Source: Hyphomicrobium sp.
Lineage (GTDB): Bacteria; Pseudomonadota; Alphaproteobacteria; Rhizobiales; Hyphomicrobiaceae
Direction of reading: 5' to 3'
Length of the DNA: 64,000 nt
Assembly: GCF_019753045.1 (NCBI RefSeq)
Contig: NZ_JAIELN010000011.1
Coordinates: 109,715 to 173,714, forward strand
The position numbers and the translations under genes are program-made. The first letter of the stretch is position 1, and each line of letters opens with the position of its first letter. Shown piece after piece: positions 17,687-27,656 of the stretch. Below the pieces are notes generated by a model. That model was given only the letters and a program-made list of their open reading frames with translations, was not told where the DNA came from and searched no databases.

Positions 17687-18067
17687 AATTCATGTAAAAC
17701 AGACGCTTGAGCTGTCACAAATCCATTGCGTCCCATCGCTAGAAGGAGTGCAGCGACGGACGACGGGATTCGAAAGCGGCCGCTTAGCGGCTCACCCTCA
17801 GAACGCCAAGTTCGTCGCGATGCGCGCCTTGGGGAAGGCGCGGAGGATTCGGTAACAGCATGTCAGCATGACAAGCCGGAGCCGCCCGATGAGACCCATC
17901 ACGGCCACTGTAAGAAATGTAGGCAACGCCAAGAATACATAGCAAATTCAAAGCGTTAACGTTTCACATAGCCGTGACCTTACTGGACTAGAGAGTGCGG
18001 GCCGAGCTCAGCTCGGCGAGAGAGTGGCGAGGGCTTGAACGCCCCCCCGTTCAACAAGGAGACCACA
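17687..18067 (+). promoter_or_regulatory. pstS upstream region with partial Pho box and leader hairpin
   Basis: About 380 bases without a supported gene, between phoR and pstS. CTGTCACAAAT at 17712-17722 matches one half plus linker of a PhoB box, but the second half-site is poor, so this is only a candidate. A perfect inverted repeat, GCCGAGCT-C-AGCTCGGC (18001-18017), lies some 50 bases before the pstS start and could form a leader hairpin. An independent phosphate-controlled pstS promoter is expected here from family knowledge. Confidence 0.35.
18056..18061 (+). promoter_or_regulatory. Ribosome-binding site that sets the pstS start
   Basis: AAGGAG lies six bases before GTG 18068. This favours the GTG start over the in-frame upstream codon at 18035, which would put non-signal residues ahead of the signal peptide. 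Confidence 0.75.
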
Positions 18068-19111
18068 GTGAAACAGTCTTTTCTGGCGTTATTTGCGGCG
18101 TTCGCGGCAACTGCTGCTGTAACCGCTCCGGCCTCGGCGGCGGACATTTCCGGCGCGGGCGCGACCTTCCCGTATCCGATCTACGCAAAGTGGGCTGACA
18201 CCTATAAGAAAGAGACGAACGTCGGTCTGAACTATCAGTCGATCGGTTCGGGCGGCGGCATCAAGCAGATCCAAGCCAACACGGTTACCTTCGGCGCAAC
18301 CGACAAGCCCCTCTCGGGTGAAGACCTCGAGAAGAGCGGCCTCATTCAGTTCCCGACCGTCATGGGCGGCATCGTTCCGGTCGTGAACGTCGAAGGCGTC
18401 AAGCCGGGCGAACTCGTATTCGACGGCCCGACGCTTGCAAAAATCTATCTCGGCGAAATCACCGCCTGGAACGACCCGGCAATCCAGAAGCTGAACCCCG
18501 GCCTGAAGCTTCCTTCTGACGCCATCGCCGCCGTTTTCCGCTCTGACGGATCGGGCACGACGTTCGTCTGGACGAACTACCTCTCGAAGGTCAGCGCCGA
18601 CTTCAAGTCGAAGATCGGCTCTAACACGTCGGTTCAGTTCCCGGTCGGCCTCGGCGCCAAGGGCAACGAAGGTGTCGCCAACAACGTGATGCAGACGAAG
18701 GGTTCGATTGGCTACGTCGAATACGCGTACGCCAAGCAGAACAAGCTGTCCCACACCAAAATGATCAATAAGGACGGCAAGACGGTTGCTCCCGTCATCT
18801 CGTCCTTCCAGGCCGCCGCTGCCGGCGCAGACTGGTCTTCGGCTCCTGGCATGGGCGTGATCCTCACGGAGCAGGCTGGCGCCGAATCCTGGCCGATCAC
18901 GAACCCGACCTTCATCCTCATCCACAAGAAGCCGACGGACGTCGCAGCCGTTAAAGAAGCCCTCAAGTTCTTCAACTGGGCCTATGCCAACGGCAGCAAA
19001 GAAGCCGAAGCGCTTGATTACGTGCCGCTGCCCGACAGCGTCGTAGCTCTCGTCAAGAAGAGCTGGGAAGGTGTCGTCGGCGAGGACAACAAGCCAGTCT
19101 TCTCGAACTAA
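18068..19111 (+). CDS. pstS: Phosphate ABC transporter substrate-binding protein PstS
   Basis: Periplasmic phosphate-binding protein of 347 residues. A signal peptide ends near '[10 protein letters not shown]'. Family motifs for phosphate contact are present: '[14 protein letters not shown]' at the mature N-terminus, 'FGATDKPLS' and '[16 protein letters not shown]'. It delivers phosphate to the PstCAB transporter encoded downstream. A strong hairpin follows the gene, which should make pstS mRNA more abundant than pstCAB. GTG start, supported by a good ribosome-binding site. Confidence 0.95.
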   Translation: MKQSFLALFAAFAATAAVTAPASAADISGAGATFPYPIYAKWADTYKKETNVGLNYQSIGSGGGIKQIQANTVTFGATDKPLSGEDLEKSGLIQFPTVMGGIVPVVNVEGVKPGELVFDGPTLAKIYLGEITAWNDPAIQKLNPGLKLPSDAIAAVFRSDGSGTTFVWTNYLSKVSADFKSKIGSNTSVQFPVGLGAKGNEGVANNVMQTKGSIGYVEYAYAKQNKLSHTKMINKDGKTVAPVISSFQAAAAGADWSSAPGMGVILTEQAGAESWPITNPTFILIHKKPTDVAAVKEALKFFNWAYANGSKEAEALDYVPLPDSVVALVKKSWEGVVGEDNKPVFSN

Positions 19112-19123
19112 TCTATCGGACGA

Positions 19124-19159
19124 CGAGAAGCGCCGTACGGCGCTTCTCGATTTGTTTAT
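19124..19159 (+). terminator. Attenuator-like hairpin between pstS and pstC
   Basis: A perfect 11-bp stem (19124-19134 with 19139-19149, loop GTAC) is followed by ATTTGTTTAT. The T tract is interrupted, so termination is probably partial. This fits the general pattern that binding-protein mRNA exceeds transporter mRNA in pst operons. Confidence 0.7.
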
Positions 19160-19183
19160 AACGCAGACGTCATTCTTCAGTCT

Positions 19184-19187
19184 GGAG
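19184..19187 (+). promoter_or_regulatory. Ribosome-binding site favouring a TTG start for pstC
   Basis: GGAG lies seven bases before TTG 19195 but 16 bases before ATG 19204. The spacing favours the TTG start, though the ATG remains possible. Confidence 0.5.
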
Positions 19188-19194
19188 CGATATC

Positions 19195-20187
19195 TTGACC
19201 TTCATGGCAGACGTTCACTCTAACGCGACGGCTACCGCCGTAGCGCGGCGCAAAGTTCTCGAACGTCTTCGCACGACAGACGGAATTTTCCGCGGTTTGA
19301 CCCTCTCCTCCGCGTATTTCGTCCTGATCCTTCTAGGTGCGATCTTCGCTTCACTCGTAGTCGGCGGCTATCTCGCATTCAAAACCTTCGGCTTCAGCTT
19401 CCTGACGACCGAAGTCTGGAACCCGGTCACCGAGCAATTCGGCGCTCTGGCAGCGATCTACGGAACGCTCATCACGTCCGCCATCGCGATGATCGTCGCC
19501 GTACCGATCAGCATCGGTATCGCAGTATTTCTGACAGAACTTTGCCCGATGTCTCTGCGCCGCCCGATCGGCATCGCAATCGAGCTTCTCGCCGGTGTCC
19601 CGAGCATCATCTACGGCATCTGGGGCCTGTTCTTCTTCGCTCCCATGATCCAGCAGTACGTGCAGCCGGAATTGATCGCGGCGTTCAAGGACGTACCCGT
19701 CCTCAACCAGCTGTTCGCTGGCCCGCCCTACGGCATCGGCATCCTGACGTCCGGCTTGATCCTCGCAATGATGGTTCTGCCGTTCGTAACGGCCGTCTGC
19801 CGCGACGTCTTCGAAACGGTCCCGCCGGTACTGAAGGAAGCGGCGTACGGCATGGGCTGGACGACCCGCGAGGTCGTACGCAACGTCGTAATCCCATACA
19901 CACGCGTCGGCATCATCGGCGGCGTGATGCTCGGCCTCGGCCGAGCACTCGGCGAAACCATGGCAGTCACCTTCGTCATTGGTAACGCCCACCGGATCTC
20001 CGCTTCGATCTTGGCACCGGGAACGACGATCTCGGCAACGATCGCAAACGAATTCACCGAAGCGGTCGGCGACATCTATACCTCGTCCCTGATCGCCCTC
20101 GGCCTCATCCTCTTCTTCATCACGTTTATCGTCTTGGCTCTCGCGCGCCTCATGTTGATGCGCATCGAGAAGAAGGCGGGAGCATAA
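19195..20187 (+). CDS. pstC: Phosphate ABC transporter permease PstC
   Basis: Inner-membrane permease of 330 residues (327 from the ATG at 19204). Six or more hydrophobic helices follow a cytosolic N-terminal stretch. The permease-ABC contact loop is visible in '[41 protein letters not shown]'-type sequence near residues 220-260 (key residues EAA...G and RALGET). It forms the channel together with PstA, encoded two bases downstream. Confidence 0.93.
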   Translation: MTFMADVHSNATATAVARRKVLERLRTTDGIFRGLTLSSAYFVLILLGAIFASLVVGGYLAFKTFGFSFLTTEVWNPVTEQFGALAAIYGTLITSAIAMIVAVPISIGIAVFLTELCPMSLRRPIGIAIELLAGVPSIIYGIWGLFFFAPMIQQYVQPELIAAFKDVPVLNQLFAGPPYGIGILTSGLILAMMVLPFVTAVCRDVFETVPPVLKEAAYGMGWTTREVVRNVVIPYTRVGIIGGVMLGLGRALGETMAVTFVIGNAHRISASILAPGTTISATIANEFTEAVGDIYTSSLIALGLILFFITFIVLALARLMLMRIEKKAGA

Positions 20188-20189
20188 AC

Positions 20190-21041
20190 ATGGCCTTGGA
20201 TATCGCGAAATACCGCCGGCGCCGCCTCAGAAGCACGATCACGGTTGGACTCTGCTGGGCGGCCTCGGGCCTCGGCTTGACCATCCTCGCCGTTATTCTT
20301 GCGACGCTTCTCTACAAAGGCGTGGCCGGTCTCGGCCTCAAGGTCTTCACCGAAATGACGCCGCCACCCGGCAGCGACGGCGGTCTCCTCAATGCCATCG
20401 CCGGCAGCCTCGTCATGACGTTCGCCGGTGTTATCGTCGGCACGCCTATCGGCATTCTTGCGGGTACCTACCTCGCTGAGTACGGCCGCTACAGCAAGGT
20501 TTCGTCGGTGATCCGCTTCATCAACGACATCCTCCTGAGCGCACCGTCCATCGTCACCGGCCTCTTCATATACGAACTGCTGGTGCGCCCGATGGGTCAT
20601 TTCTCGGCATTCGCGGGCGCGGCCGCTCTCGCCGTGCTGGTCATACCGACAGTCGTTCGCACCACCGAGAACATGCTTCTTTTGGTACCGAACCAGCTCC
20701 GGGAAGCATCCTCGGCGCTCGGACTGCCCCAGTCGCTCGTCATCCGCAAGGTGGCCTACAAGGCGGCCCGGGCCGGAATGATCACTGGCGTGCTTCTCGC
20801 AGTCGCGCGCGTCAGCGGTGAAACGGCACCGCTGCTGTTCACTGCGCTGAACAACCAGTTCTGGAGCACGAACCTCAACGCTCCGATGGCTAGCTTGCCG
20901 GTCGTGATTTTCCAGTACGCTCTCAGCCCCTACGAGGACTGGCAGCGCCTCGCTTGGACAGGCGCACTACTCATTACCGCAGCCGTGCTGACACTTAGCA
21001 TCGCCGCACGTTGGTTAAGCTCTTCGAGGACGCAGCAATGA
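20190..21041 (+). CDS. pstA: Phosphate ABC transporter permease PstA
   Basis: Second permease subunit, 283 residues, with six hydrophobic segments. The EAA loop reads '[18 protein letters not shown]', followed by '[16 protein letters not shown]', which is typical of PstA. Its stop codon overlaps the pstB start (ATGA), so the two are translationally coupled. It acts with PstC as the transmembrane part of the high-affinity phosphate importer. Confidence 0.94.
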   Translation: MALDIAKYRRRRLRSTITVGLCWAASGLGLTILAVILATLLYKGVAGLGLKVFTEMTPPPGSDGGLLNAIAGSLVMTFAGVIVGTPIGILAGTYLAEYGRYSKVSSVIRFINDILLSAPSIVTGLFIYELLVRPMGHFSAFAGAAALAVLVIPTVVRTTENMLLLVPNQLREASSALGLPQSLVIRKVAYKAARAGMITGVLLAVARVSGETAPLLFTALNNQFWSTNLNAPMASLPVVIFQYALSPYEDWQRLAWTGALLITAAVLTLSIAARWLSSSRTQQ

Positions 21042-21823
21042 ACTTGATGTCAAAAGACGTTGATACGGGGCTTACCGAAAAGATCTCGGTCAGCAACTTG
21101 AAATTCTTCTACGGCTCGACCCTTGCCCTGAAGAATATCTCGTTGCCGCTTTATGAGCGCCAGGTGACTGCCTTCATCGGCCCGTCCGGTTGCGGAAAGT
21201 CCACGCTGCTTCGCGTTCTGAACCGCATGTACGACCTCTACCCGAACCAGCGGGCCGAGGGCGAGGTGATGTTCGATGGCGAGAACATTCTCGGCATGAA
21301 GGACCTCAACCTTCTCCGCTCGCGCATCGGCATGGTCTTCCAGAAGCCGACGCCGTTCCCGATGACGATTTACGAAAACATCGCGTTCGGCATCCGCCTT
21401 TACGAGCGCCTGCCGAAATCGGAAGTCGACGCGCGCGTAGAATCCGCGCTCGAGAAAGCCGCGCTCTGGAAAGAAGTGAAGGACAAGCTTCAATCGAGCG
21501 GCCTCAGCCTTTCAGGTGGCCAGCAGCAGCGCCTTTGCATCGCCCGGACAGTCGCGATCCGTCCTGAAGTCATCCTGTTCGACGAGCCATGCTCCGCACT
21601 CGACCCGATCTCCACCGCGAAGATCGAAGAGCTGATCGACGACCTGAAGAACGAGTTCACGATCGCCATCGTCACGCACAACATGCAGCAGGCCGCCCGC
21701 GTCTCGCAGCGCACGGCGTTCATGTACCTCGGCGAGCTCGTCGAATTCGGCGTCACCCAGAAGCTCTTCACGAACCCGACAGACAAGCGGACTCAGGACT
21801 ACATCACCGGCCGCTTCGGATAA
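21038..21823 (+). CDS. pstB: Phosphate ABC transporter ATP-binding protein PstB
   Basis: ATPase subunit of 261 residues. Walker A is GPSGCGKST (residues 48-56), the ABC signature is LSGGQQQR, Walker B is '[13 protein letters not shown]', and the H-loop His lies in '[13 protein letters not shown]'. The '[15 protein letters not shown]' and '[17 protein letters not shown]' segments are diagnostic of PstB. ATG 21038 overlaps the pstA stop; a start at 21011 would lie inside pstA and adds non-family residues. Confidence 0.95.
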   Translation: MNLMSKDVDTGLTEKISVSNLKFFYGSTLALKNISLPLYERQVTAFIGPSGCGKSTLLRVLNRMYDLYPNQRAEGEVMFDGENILGMKDLNLLRSRIGMVFQKPTPFPMTIYENIAFGIRLYERLPKSEVDARVESALEKAALWKEVKDKLQSSGLSLSGGQQQRLCIARTVAIRPEVILFDEPCSALDPISTAKIEELIDDLKNEFTIAIVTHNMQQAARVSQRTAFMYLGELVEFGVTQKLFTNPTDKRTQDYITGRFG

Positions 21824-21885
21824 GATAGGGCGTACTCGGATAGTGCCCGGCGTCCAGTCAAAATCTGACTTTAGGAATTGAGACC

Positions 21886-22599
21886 ATGAACGAACATACC
21901 GTGAAGTCCTACGAAGACGAGCTGAGGCTCCTCGATCGCCGCATCGCGCAGATGGGCGGCTACGCCGAGAAGCTTCTCGTCCAGGCCATGGATGCCCTCG
22001 AGCGCCGCGATCCGAAGCTTGCGGAGAAAGCTGTTGCTGACGACGTCATGGTCGACCAGCTCGAACGCGAGTTGCAGGAACAGGTGATCGTGATGATCGC
22101 CCGGCGTCAGCCGCTTGCGAACGATCTCCGTCACATCATGACGGTCATCAAGATCGCGGGCGATCTCGAACGCATCGGCGATCTCGCAAAGAACATCGCC
22201 AAGCGCGCCCTTGCGATTGCCGGCGAAGCCTACCCGAAGCCCTTGATGACCGGCATGCGCCACATGACCGAGATGGTGCAGCACCAGCTCAAGGACGTCC
22301 TCGATGCGTTGACGACGCTCGACGCCGAAAAGGCGATGCAGGTCTGGCGCGACGATCAGCAGGTCGACGCCATGTACAATTCTCTGTTCCGCGAACTTCT
22401 GACCTACATGATGGAAGATCCGCGCAACATCGGCATCTGCACGCACTTCCTGTTCGGCGCCAAGAACATCGAACGCATCGGCGACCATACGACCAACATC
22501 GCCGAGAACGTCTACTACCTCGTTCACGGCGTTCCGATCGCAGACGACCGGCCGAAGGGCGATGAGACGTCGTCGACACTCATAACGCCGCGTCAATGA
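21886..22599 (+). CDS. phoU: Phosphate signalling complex protein PhoU
   Basis: Cytosolic all-helical protein of 237 residues made of two PhoU repeats, each with the acidic metal-binding motif (for example 'DLERIGDLAKNIAKR' and 'NIERIGDHTTNIAENVYYLV'). PhoU links PstSCAB transport state to PhoR, repressing the regulon when phosphate is plentiful. It lies 62 bases after pstB and 34 bases before phoB in the same direction. Confidence 0.95.
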   Translation: MNEHTVKSYEDELRLLDRRIAQMGGYAEKLLVQAMDALERRDPKLAEKAVADDVMVDQLERELQEQVIVMIARRQPLANDLRHIMTVIKIAGDLERIGDLAKNIAKRALAIAGEAYPKPLMTGMRHMTEMVQHQLKDVLDALTTLDAEKAMQVWRDDQQVDAMYNSLFRELLTYMMEDPRNIGICTHFLFGAKNIERIGDHTTNIAENVYYLVHGVPIADDRPKGDETSSTLITPRQ

Positions 22600-22633
22600 C
22601 CAAGACAGTTTGAAGGAACACTAACGAAACGCC

Positions 22634-23341
22634 ATGCCAGCTAAGATCATCGTCGTCGAAGACGAATTACCTCTCGCAGAGCTTCTGAAATACAATCTTC
22701 AATCCGAAGGCTATGACGTCGTGCATGCCGCGGATGGAGAAGAAGCAGAGCTGCTTCTGTCGGAGCAAAGTTTCGACCTCGCGATACTCGACTGGATGAT
22801 CCCCAAGATCTCCGGCATCGAGCTGTGCAGGCGCCTTCGCAATCGGACCGAGACGCAAAGTCTGCCGATCATCTTGCTCACTGCACGCGGCGAAGAAACC
22901 GACCGCGTGCGAGGGTTGACGACGGGCGCCGACGACTACGTGACGAAGCCCTTCTCCGTTCAGGAGTTGATGGCGAGGATCAAGGCTCTGCTTCGGCGCG
23001 CGTCGCCGGAGCGGATGAGCGACATCCTGGTCTCCGGCGAGATCACGATGGATCGCGGCGCACACAAGGTGACGCGTGGCCCCCGCGAAGTTCGCCTCGG
23101 CCCGACAGAATACCGGATGCTCGAAGTTTTCATGGAAAGCCCGCGCCGCGTGCTGTCGCGCAGCCAGCTGCTCGACCGCGTCTGGGGTCAGTCCTCTGAG
23201 GTCGACGAGCGGACGGTCGATGTTCACATCGGTCGCCTCCGGAAGTCGCTGATCCGCGGCAACGAAAGCGATCCGATCCGCACCGTACGTGGCGCCGGAT
23301 ACGTATTCGACGGCCGCGAGGCGGAAGCCCAAGCCCAATAA
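22634..23341 (+). CDS. phoB: Phosphate regulon response regulator PhoB
   Basis: OmpR/PhoB-type response regulator of 235 residues. The receiver domain has the acidic pair near residues 10-11, phospho-acceptor Asp53 in 'ILDWMIPKISG', and Lys in 'DDYVTKPFS'. The winged-helix domain ends with 'RTVDVHIGRLRKSL' and 'IRTVRGAGYVFD'. Phosphorylated PhoB activates pst and other phosphate-starvation genes. It is the last gene of the phoR-pst-phoU-phoB block. Confidence 0.95.
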   Translation: MPAKIIVVEDELPLAELLKYNLQSEGYDVVHAADGEEAELLLSEQSFDLAILDWMIPKISGIELCRRLRNRTETQSLPIILLTARGEETDRVRGLTTGADDYVTKPFSVQELMARIKALLRRASPERMSDILVSGEITMDRGAHKVTRGPREVRLGPTEYRMLEVFMESPRRVLSRSQLLDRVWGQSSEVDERTVDVHIGRLRKSLIRGNESDPIRTVRGAGYVFDGREAEAQAQ

Positions 23342-23354
23342 CGAACCCCGCGAC

Positions 23355-23381
23355 GGGCTCAGCAATCGATTTGCTCAGCCC
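23355..23381. terminator. Possible bidirectional hairpin between phoB and znuA
   Basis: An 11-base arm pair (23355-23365 and 23371-23381) with one central mismatch lies between the convergent phoB and znuA genes and covers the znuA stop codon. There is no clear T tract on either side, so it may only mark or protect the 3' ends. Confidence 0.4.
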
Positions 23382-24361
23382 TCGCCCTTCAGGCAGCTCG
23401 CAATGTTGTGGGCCATGCCGCGCATAAGCTCGAAATAAAGTCCGGGGCCGGGCGTCAGCATTTGCCCCTCCGCATCGATCGTACCAGCGCGCGCGTTCGT
23501 TCCCTCAGTCACGGCCGCGACGAGGTTTGGCTGAAAACTCGGTTCGGTGAAGACGCAAACGGCGCCAAGAGACGACAGCTTGCGCCGAACTTCCGTCAAG
23601 CGCTTGGCGCTTGGGGGCACGTCGGGACTGACGGTGATCGAACCCGCTGCGCTCTGCCCGAAGTGGTTCTCGAAATACTGTGTCGCGTCGTGAAACACGA
23701 TGAACGGCTTGCCCTTCGATCCGTTGAGTTCCGCCGCAAGCTCGCCATCGAGCGCGTCGATTTCGGCAATGAGAGACGACGTATTGGCTTTGATCTTTTC
23801 GGCTTGCTCAGGATATCGCGCCTCGAGAACCTTCGCGACGTCGGCAGCGATAGCCTTGGCATTCTGCGGATCGAGCCAGATATGCCCGTCCTTGCCATCC
23901 TCGTCATGATCGTCGTCGTGCTCGTCTGCCGCACCTGAATGCGCAGCCGCTTCAGTTGCCGCCTCCTCATGCCCGTGCTCGTGTTTTTCGAACGTGCTAC
24001 CTTTACGCTGGTCGAGAAGCTTCACGCCGTCCGCACCCGCCAGCGTCAACACCGTGACGTTCGCTGGCAGCGAACTCACGATTTTCCGCGTGAAGGGTTC
24101 GAGTTGATCTGACACCCGGACGAACACATCCGCATCGTGGATGGCCCGCGCAGTCGATGGCTTCAGCGTGAAGGTATGGGGCGAAGCGGAACCCTCGACG
24201 ATGAGTTGGGGCACGCCGACACCCTCCATCACCCGGCTGACGAGAGAATGAATGGGCTTCGTCGTGACGACGACTTTCGGCGCCTCCGCAGCTTCCGTGC
24301 CCGGAACTGCGAATTGCGCCAAAGCTATCAAAAACACCGAATACCGCGCCGCCCGCCCCAT
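23375..24361 (-). CDS. znuA: Zinc ABC transporter substrate-binding protein ZnuA
   Basis: Periplasmic zinc-binding protein of 328 residues with a signal peptide ('FLIALAQFAVPGTEA'). Cluster A-I features are visible: 'VVTTKPIHSLVSRVM' with metal-ligand His, 'SPHTFTLKPS', a long His/Asp-rich loop (about residues 123-157, including 'DEHDDDHDEDGKDGHIW') and 'PFIVFHDATQYFENHFG'. No znuB or znuC permease/ATPase genes adjoin it, so the transporter must be completed elsewhere. A Zur-like palindrome lies 30-39 bases upstream of the start. Confidence 0.9.
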   Translation of the reverse strand: MGRAARYSVFLIALAQFAVPGTEAAEAPKVVVTTKPIHSLVSRVMEGVGVPQLIVEGSASPHTFTLKPSTARAIHDADVFVRVSDQLEPFTRKIVSSLPANVTVLTLAGADGVKLLDQRKGSTFEKHEHGHEEAATEAAAHSGAADEHDDDHDEDGKDGHIWLDPQNAKAIAADVAKVLEARYPEQAEKIKANTSSLIAEIDALDGELAAELNGSKGKPFIVFHDATQYFENHFGQSAAGSITVSPDVPPSAKRLTEVRRKLSSLGAVCVFTEPSFQPNLVAAVTEGTNARAGTIDAEGQMLTPGPGLYFELMRGMAHNIASCLKGEG

Positions 24362-24390
24362 TATTCTGCCCTCTCCACGGATTGATCGTA

Positions 24391-24400
24391 TGTTATAACA
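24391..24400. promoter_or_regulatory. Candidate Zur operator between znuA and the DUF1007 gene
   Basis: TGTTATAACA is a perfect 10-bp palindrome in the intergenic region of divergent znuA and a DUF1007 gene. It resembles the core half of Zur sites in proteobacteria (TGTTATA-n-TATAACA); the reverse strand reads TGTTATAACATA, close to consensus over 12 bases. The full 15-bp palindrome is not present. Confidence 0.45.
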
Positions 24401-24541
24401 ACCATTTTGAACGTTACAACTGGCGCCGCGTGCCTCTTAGGCCACTCGGTAGATTAGAGGCGTCGCAATCTCGCCATGTTAAATGTGCGTCCGTAGCTGT
24501 CGCCGAAGAGATTCCCATCGCACGAAAGGTCTGAGCTCAGC

Positions 24542-25204
24542 GTGCTCGAAATCAGCAAGACATACCGCCACTTGGCTTTGATCCTCATTTCCATGTTGGC
24601 CATCGTCGTCCCCGCATCCGCTCATCCGCATATGTGGGTCACGTACGTGTTGACCGTCGACTACGACAAAGGCGCCGTCAGCGGCGTCGATCACGCGTGG
24701 ACTTTCGACGACTCCTACACCGCGATGGCGCTCGAAGGGCTCGATACGAACAACGATGGCAAGTATGACCAGCACGAACTGGCCGAGCTTTTGAAGGTCA
24801 ACATGGATGGCCTGAAAGAGTTCAACTACTTCACACTGGCGAAACTCGGAGAGGACCAGCTCGAATTCTCGCCCCCGACTGATGCACGTCTCGAATATAC
24901 GAACGGCGTGTTGCGCCTCTACTTCCATTTGCCGCTCGCGAAGCCCGTGCCAGCCGATTCCGAAGGCCTGACGTTCGCCGTCTTCGATTCGTCCTACTTC
25001 ATCGACTTCCAACCCGAAAAGACGGACGCGGTGAAGCTTGCAGCCGCACCCGAGGGCTGCTCGGCGACGCTCATCGATCCAGATGCGGAGAAAATCGACG
25101 CCCAGGCGAAGAAGCTCGGCGATGCTATGGCCCAGCAATTCGGCGCCGGCTCCGTCGGCTTCGGTTCCTACAAGACGATCGCCGTGACCTGCAAAAGATC
25201 CTGA
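24542..25204 (+). CDS. DUF1007 family exported protein with EF-hand-like loop
   Basis: Exported protein of 220 residues, GTG start. The signal peptide ends at 'PASAHPHMWV', placing the conserved HPH at the mature N-terminus, where it may act as a metal ligand as in other DUF1007 proteins. 'DTNNDGKYDQHE' (about residues 70-81) is a good EF-hand calcium loop. DUF1007 genes commonly sit by zinc, nickel or cobalt transport genes. Divergence from znuA around a Zur-like site suggests a zinc-starvation role, but the biochemical function is unknown. Confidence 0.8.
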   Translation: MLEISKTYRHLALILISMLAIVVPASAHPHMWVTYVLTVDYDKGAVSGVDHAWTFDDSYTAMALEGLDTNNDGKYDQHELAELLKVNMDGLKEFNYFTLAKLGEDQLEFSPPTDARLEYTNGVLRLYFHLPLAKPVPADSEGLTFAVFDSSYFIDFQPEKTDAVKLAAAPEGCSATLIDPDAEKIDAQAKKLGDAMAQQFGAGSVGFGSYKTIAVTCKRS

Positions 25205-25309
25205 CGTTTCGATCTGCTACAGGAATTAACTAGCTCTTCACTTTTCGAGGCTGGCTGGCAGCGTTTGAATTAAATTCGACGGGTTCCTTGCGAGCCCGAG
25301 ACGACGCCC

Positions 25310-25702
25310 ATGCCGATGATGATCCGAGTACTGCTGTTGGCGTTGTTGACGCTGTCGCCCGTGGCGGCGTCGCGCGCCGGTCTCGATACGGACGCCGTGG
25401 CGAACCCGTATGGAACGTTCGAACTGATTGTCGTCGAAGCTGAAGGCTGCATTTATTGCGAGATCTTCAGGCGCGACGTACTTCCGGCCTACGAAACCTC
25501 CGAGCAGGGCAAAAAGGTGCCGATCCGCTTTGTCGATGTTAACGACGTCGACGCCGGCCACCTCGATTTCAGCGCCTCGGTCGACATCGTGCCGACGTTC
25601 GTGGTCGTCAAATCGCAGCACGAAGTAGGCCGCATCTCAGGCTATGTGGGCCCCGAGAACTTCTTCCACTCGATCAACTATCTGCTTGGCACCGCGCCCT
25701 AA
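25310..25702 (+). CDS. Exported thioredoxin-like protein (SoxS-like) with CIYC motif
   Basis: Protein of 130 residues: a signal peptide ('IRVLLLALLTLSPVAA') then a thioredoxin fold with an unusual CxxC active site, Cys-Ile-Tyr-Cys ('EAEGCIYCEIFRRDVLP'), and the cis-proline segment 'VDIVPTFVVV'. This resembles SoxS-type periplasmic thioredoxins. No sox genes adjoin it. It could reduce periplasmic disulfides; the partner is unknown. Confidence 0.72.
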   Translation: MPMMIRVLLLALLTLSPVAASRAGLDTDAVANPYGTFELIVVEAEGCIYCEIFRRDVLPAYETSEQGKKVPIRFVDVNDVDAGHLDFSASVDIVPTFVVVKSQHEVGRISGYVGPENFFHSINYLLGTAP

Positions 25703-25865
25703 AGGCGAGCGAAATGCCGCCCGGACTGCTGCCCGGGCCCGCAATTTGGGCGAACGGCGGTTGCAATGCCCCATTTTCTCCACTGCGAGACGCCGTAAAC
25801 GCTTGTAAACTGGGGCCCGCTCCTGTACCGACGCGGTTTCCGTTTTCGGGGCTTTGGACGCCATT

Positions 25866-26363
25866 ATGAGCCGGATCAGGCCGCAAGTCGGCATAATCAT
25901 GGGAAGCCAGTCAGACTGGCCGACGATGCAGCTCACCGCTGACATTCTGACCGAACTTGGCGTCGCGTTCGAAACCAAGATCGTATCCGCGCATCGCACG
26001 CCGGAGCGGCTTTACAGCTACGCCAAGGGCGCGAAGGCTGCGGGCCTCAAGGTCATCGTCGCGGGCGCTGGCGGTGCCGCCCATCTTCCGGGAATGACGG
26101 CGTCAATGACGCCGCTGCCCGTCCTCGGCGTGCCGATCGAATCGAAAGCGCTCAAGGGCCAGGACAGTCTCTATTCGATCGTCCAGATGCCGGCTGGCGT
26201 GCCGGTCGGTACGCTCGCCATCGGCGAAGCCGGTGCAAAGAACGCGGGCCTCTTGGCGGCTCAGATCCTGGCACTCTCCGATGCTGGTCTCGCCGAGCGG
26301 CTCGAAGCCTGGCGCAAGCAGCATTCGGCTGACGTCGCCGAAACGCCAGTGCGGGTTTCATGA
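25866..26363 (+). CDS. purE: 5-(carboxyamino)imidazole ribonucleotide mutase PurE
   Basis: Purine biosynthesis enzyme converting N5-CAIR to CAIR. About 165 residues from ATG 25866, the usual PurE length. The active-site loop '[12 protein letters not shown]' and '[13 protein letters not shown]' are diagnostic. Its stop codon overlaps the purK start (ATGA), so the two enzymes, which act consecutively, are made together. A TTG 12 bases upstream is an alternative start. Confidence 0.95.
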   Translation: MSRIRPQVGIIMGSQSDWPTMQLTADILTELGVAFETKIVSAHRTPERLYSYAKGAKAAGLKVIVAGAGGAAHLPGMTASMTPLPVLGVPIESKALKGQDSLYSIVQMPAGVPVGTLAIGEAGAKNAGLLAAQILALSDAGLAERLEAWRKQHSADVAETPVRVS

Positions 26364-27469
26364 CTGCCACGATGACCGCATTACCTCCCGGCTCGACAAT
26401 CGGAATTCTCGGCGGCGGCCAGCTCGGCCGCATGCTCGCCTTGGGAGCCGCGCGCCTCGGCCTCAAGTCGCACATCTACGCCCCCGAGTCCGACAGTCCG
26501 GCATTTGACGTCGCAACCAAATACACGGTTGCCGCCTACGAGGACGAAGCACGCCTCACCGCCTTCGCCGATGCCGTCGACGTGGCGACTTACGAATTCG
26601 AAAACATCCCGGTCAAAACCGTGGAGTTCCTCTCCGCGCGCATTCCCGTTCGCCCAGGCGCAAAAGCTTTGGCGTGCGCCCAGGACCGCATGAACGAGAA
26701 ATCGCTGGCGCGCGAGCTTGGCGCGATGACGGCAGAGTTCGCGCCAATCGATAGCCTCGACGATCTCACGAAGGTCCTCGACGGCGGCTTCCAGATTCCC
26801 TCCGTGCTGAAAACACGCCGGCTAGGCTACGACGGCAAGGGCCAGGCCAAGATCCTGAAACGCGCGGATGCTGGCGCCGCATGGGCTGCCATGCACGGTC
26901 AGCCGTCAATCCTCGAAAGCTTCGTGAATTTCCGCGCCGAAGTTTCCGTTGTTGCGGCACGCGCCGTCGACGGCACATTCCGCGCCTTCGACGTAACCGA
27001 GAACGAACACCGCAATCACATTCTCCATCGCTCCGTAGCGCCCGCTGCGCTCGCGCTGGAGACGGCTGCGGAGGCGATCGAGATCGCCCACAAGATCGCC
27101 GAAACACTCGACTATGTCGGCGTGTTCGCGATCGAGTTCTTCGTCGTCACGGAAAACGGCCGCGACCGCCTCTTCGTCAACGAGATGGCGCCGCGCGTCC
27201 ACAACTCCGGCCACTGGACGATGGACGGCGCGCTGACATCCCAATTCGAGCAGCACATCCGCGCCGTCGCCGGATGGCCCCTCGGCGCAACGGAGCTGAA
27301 AGGCCCGGCTGCAGAAATGATCAACCTGATCGGCGACGACATTCTTGCCTGGGAAAAGATCGCGGCCGAACCCGGCGCATTCTTCCACCACTACGGCAAG
27401 CGTGAAGCCCGGCCCGGCCGCAAAATGGGTCACGTCAATCGTCTGCTCGCGAAAAAGCCGAGCGCCTGA
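26360..27469 (+). CDS. purK: 5-(carboxyamino)imidazole ribonucleotide synthase PurK
   Basis: ATP-grasp enzyme of 369 residues that makes N5-CAIR from AIR, bicarbonate and ATP, the substrate of PurE. '[17 protein letters not shown]' near the N-terminus, '[11 protein letters not shown]' and '[14 protein letters not shown]' are family signatures. Start overlaps the purE stop. The end of the frame has the conserved '[10 protein letters not shown]' motif, so the gene looks complete. Confidence 0.95.
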   Translation: MTATMTALPPGSTIGILGGGQLGRMLALGAARLGLKSHIYAPESDSPAFDVATKYTVAAYEDEARLTAFADAVDVATYEFENIPVKTVEFLSARIPVRPGAKALACAQDRMNEKSLARELGAMTAEFAPIDSLDDLTKVLDGGFQIPSVLKTRRLGYDGKGQAKILKRADAGAAWAAMHGQPSILESFVNFRAEVSVVAARAVDGTFRAFDVTENEHRNHILHRSVAPAALALETAAEAIEIAHKIAETLDYVGVFAIEFFVVTENGRDRLFVNEMAPRVHNSGHWTMDGALTSQFEQHIRAVAGWPLGATELKGPAAEMINLIGDDILAWEKIAAEPGAFFHHYGKREARPGRKMGHVNRLLAKKPSA

Positions 27470-27656
27470 CGCACATCCAGTCTCGCAAACGAGACGCGCC
27501 GCTACGTTGTTCAAGCCCATTCACAAAATGCGAATTGAACCCGGCGTCTGCGCGTTTCTGGCGCCGTTGAACTCGCCACAAATTCACTATGTTTCAGGCA
27601 TCAGCCAGCGGCACGCTCGCGCCGTTGTTCATCTGTGAATTTGAGAAAAATAGCCA

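Noticed and set aside
17712..17729. Possible full Pho box before pstS
   Set aside because: Only the first half-site and linker match; the second half agrees in two of seven bases. Kept only as a low-confidence note.
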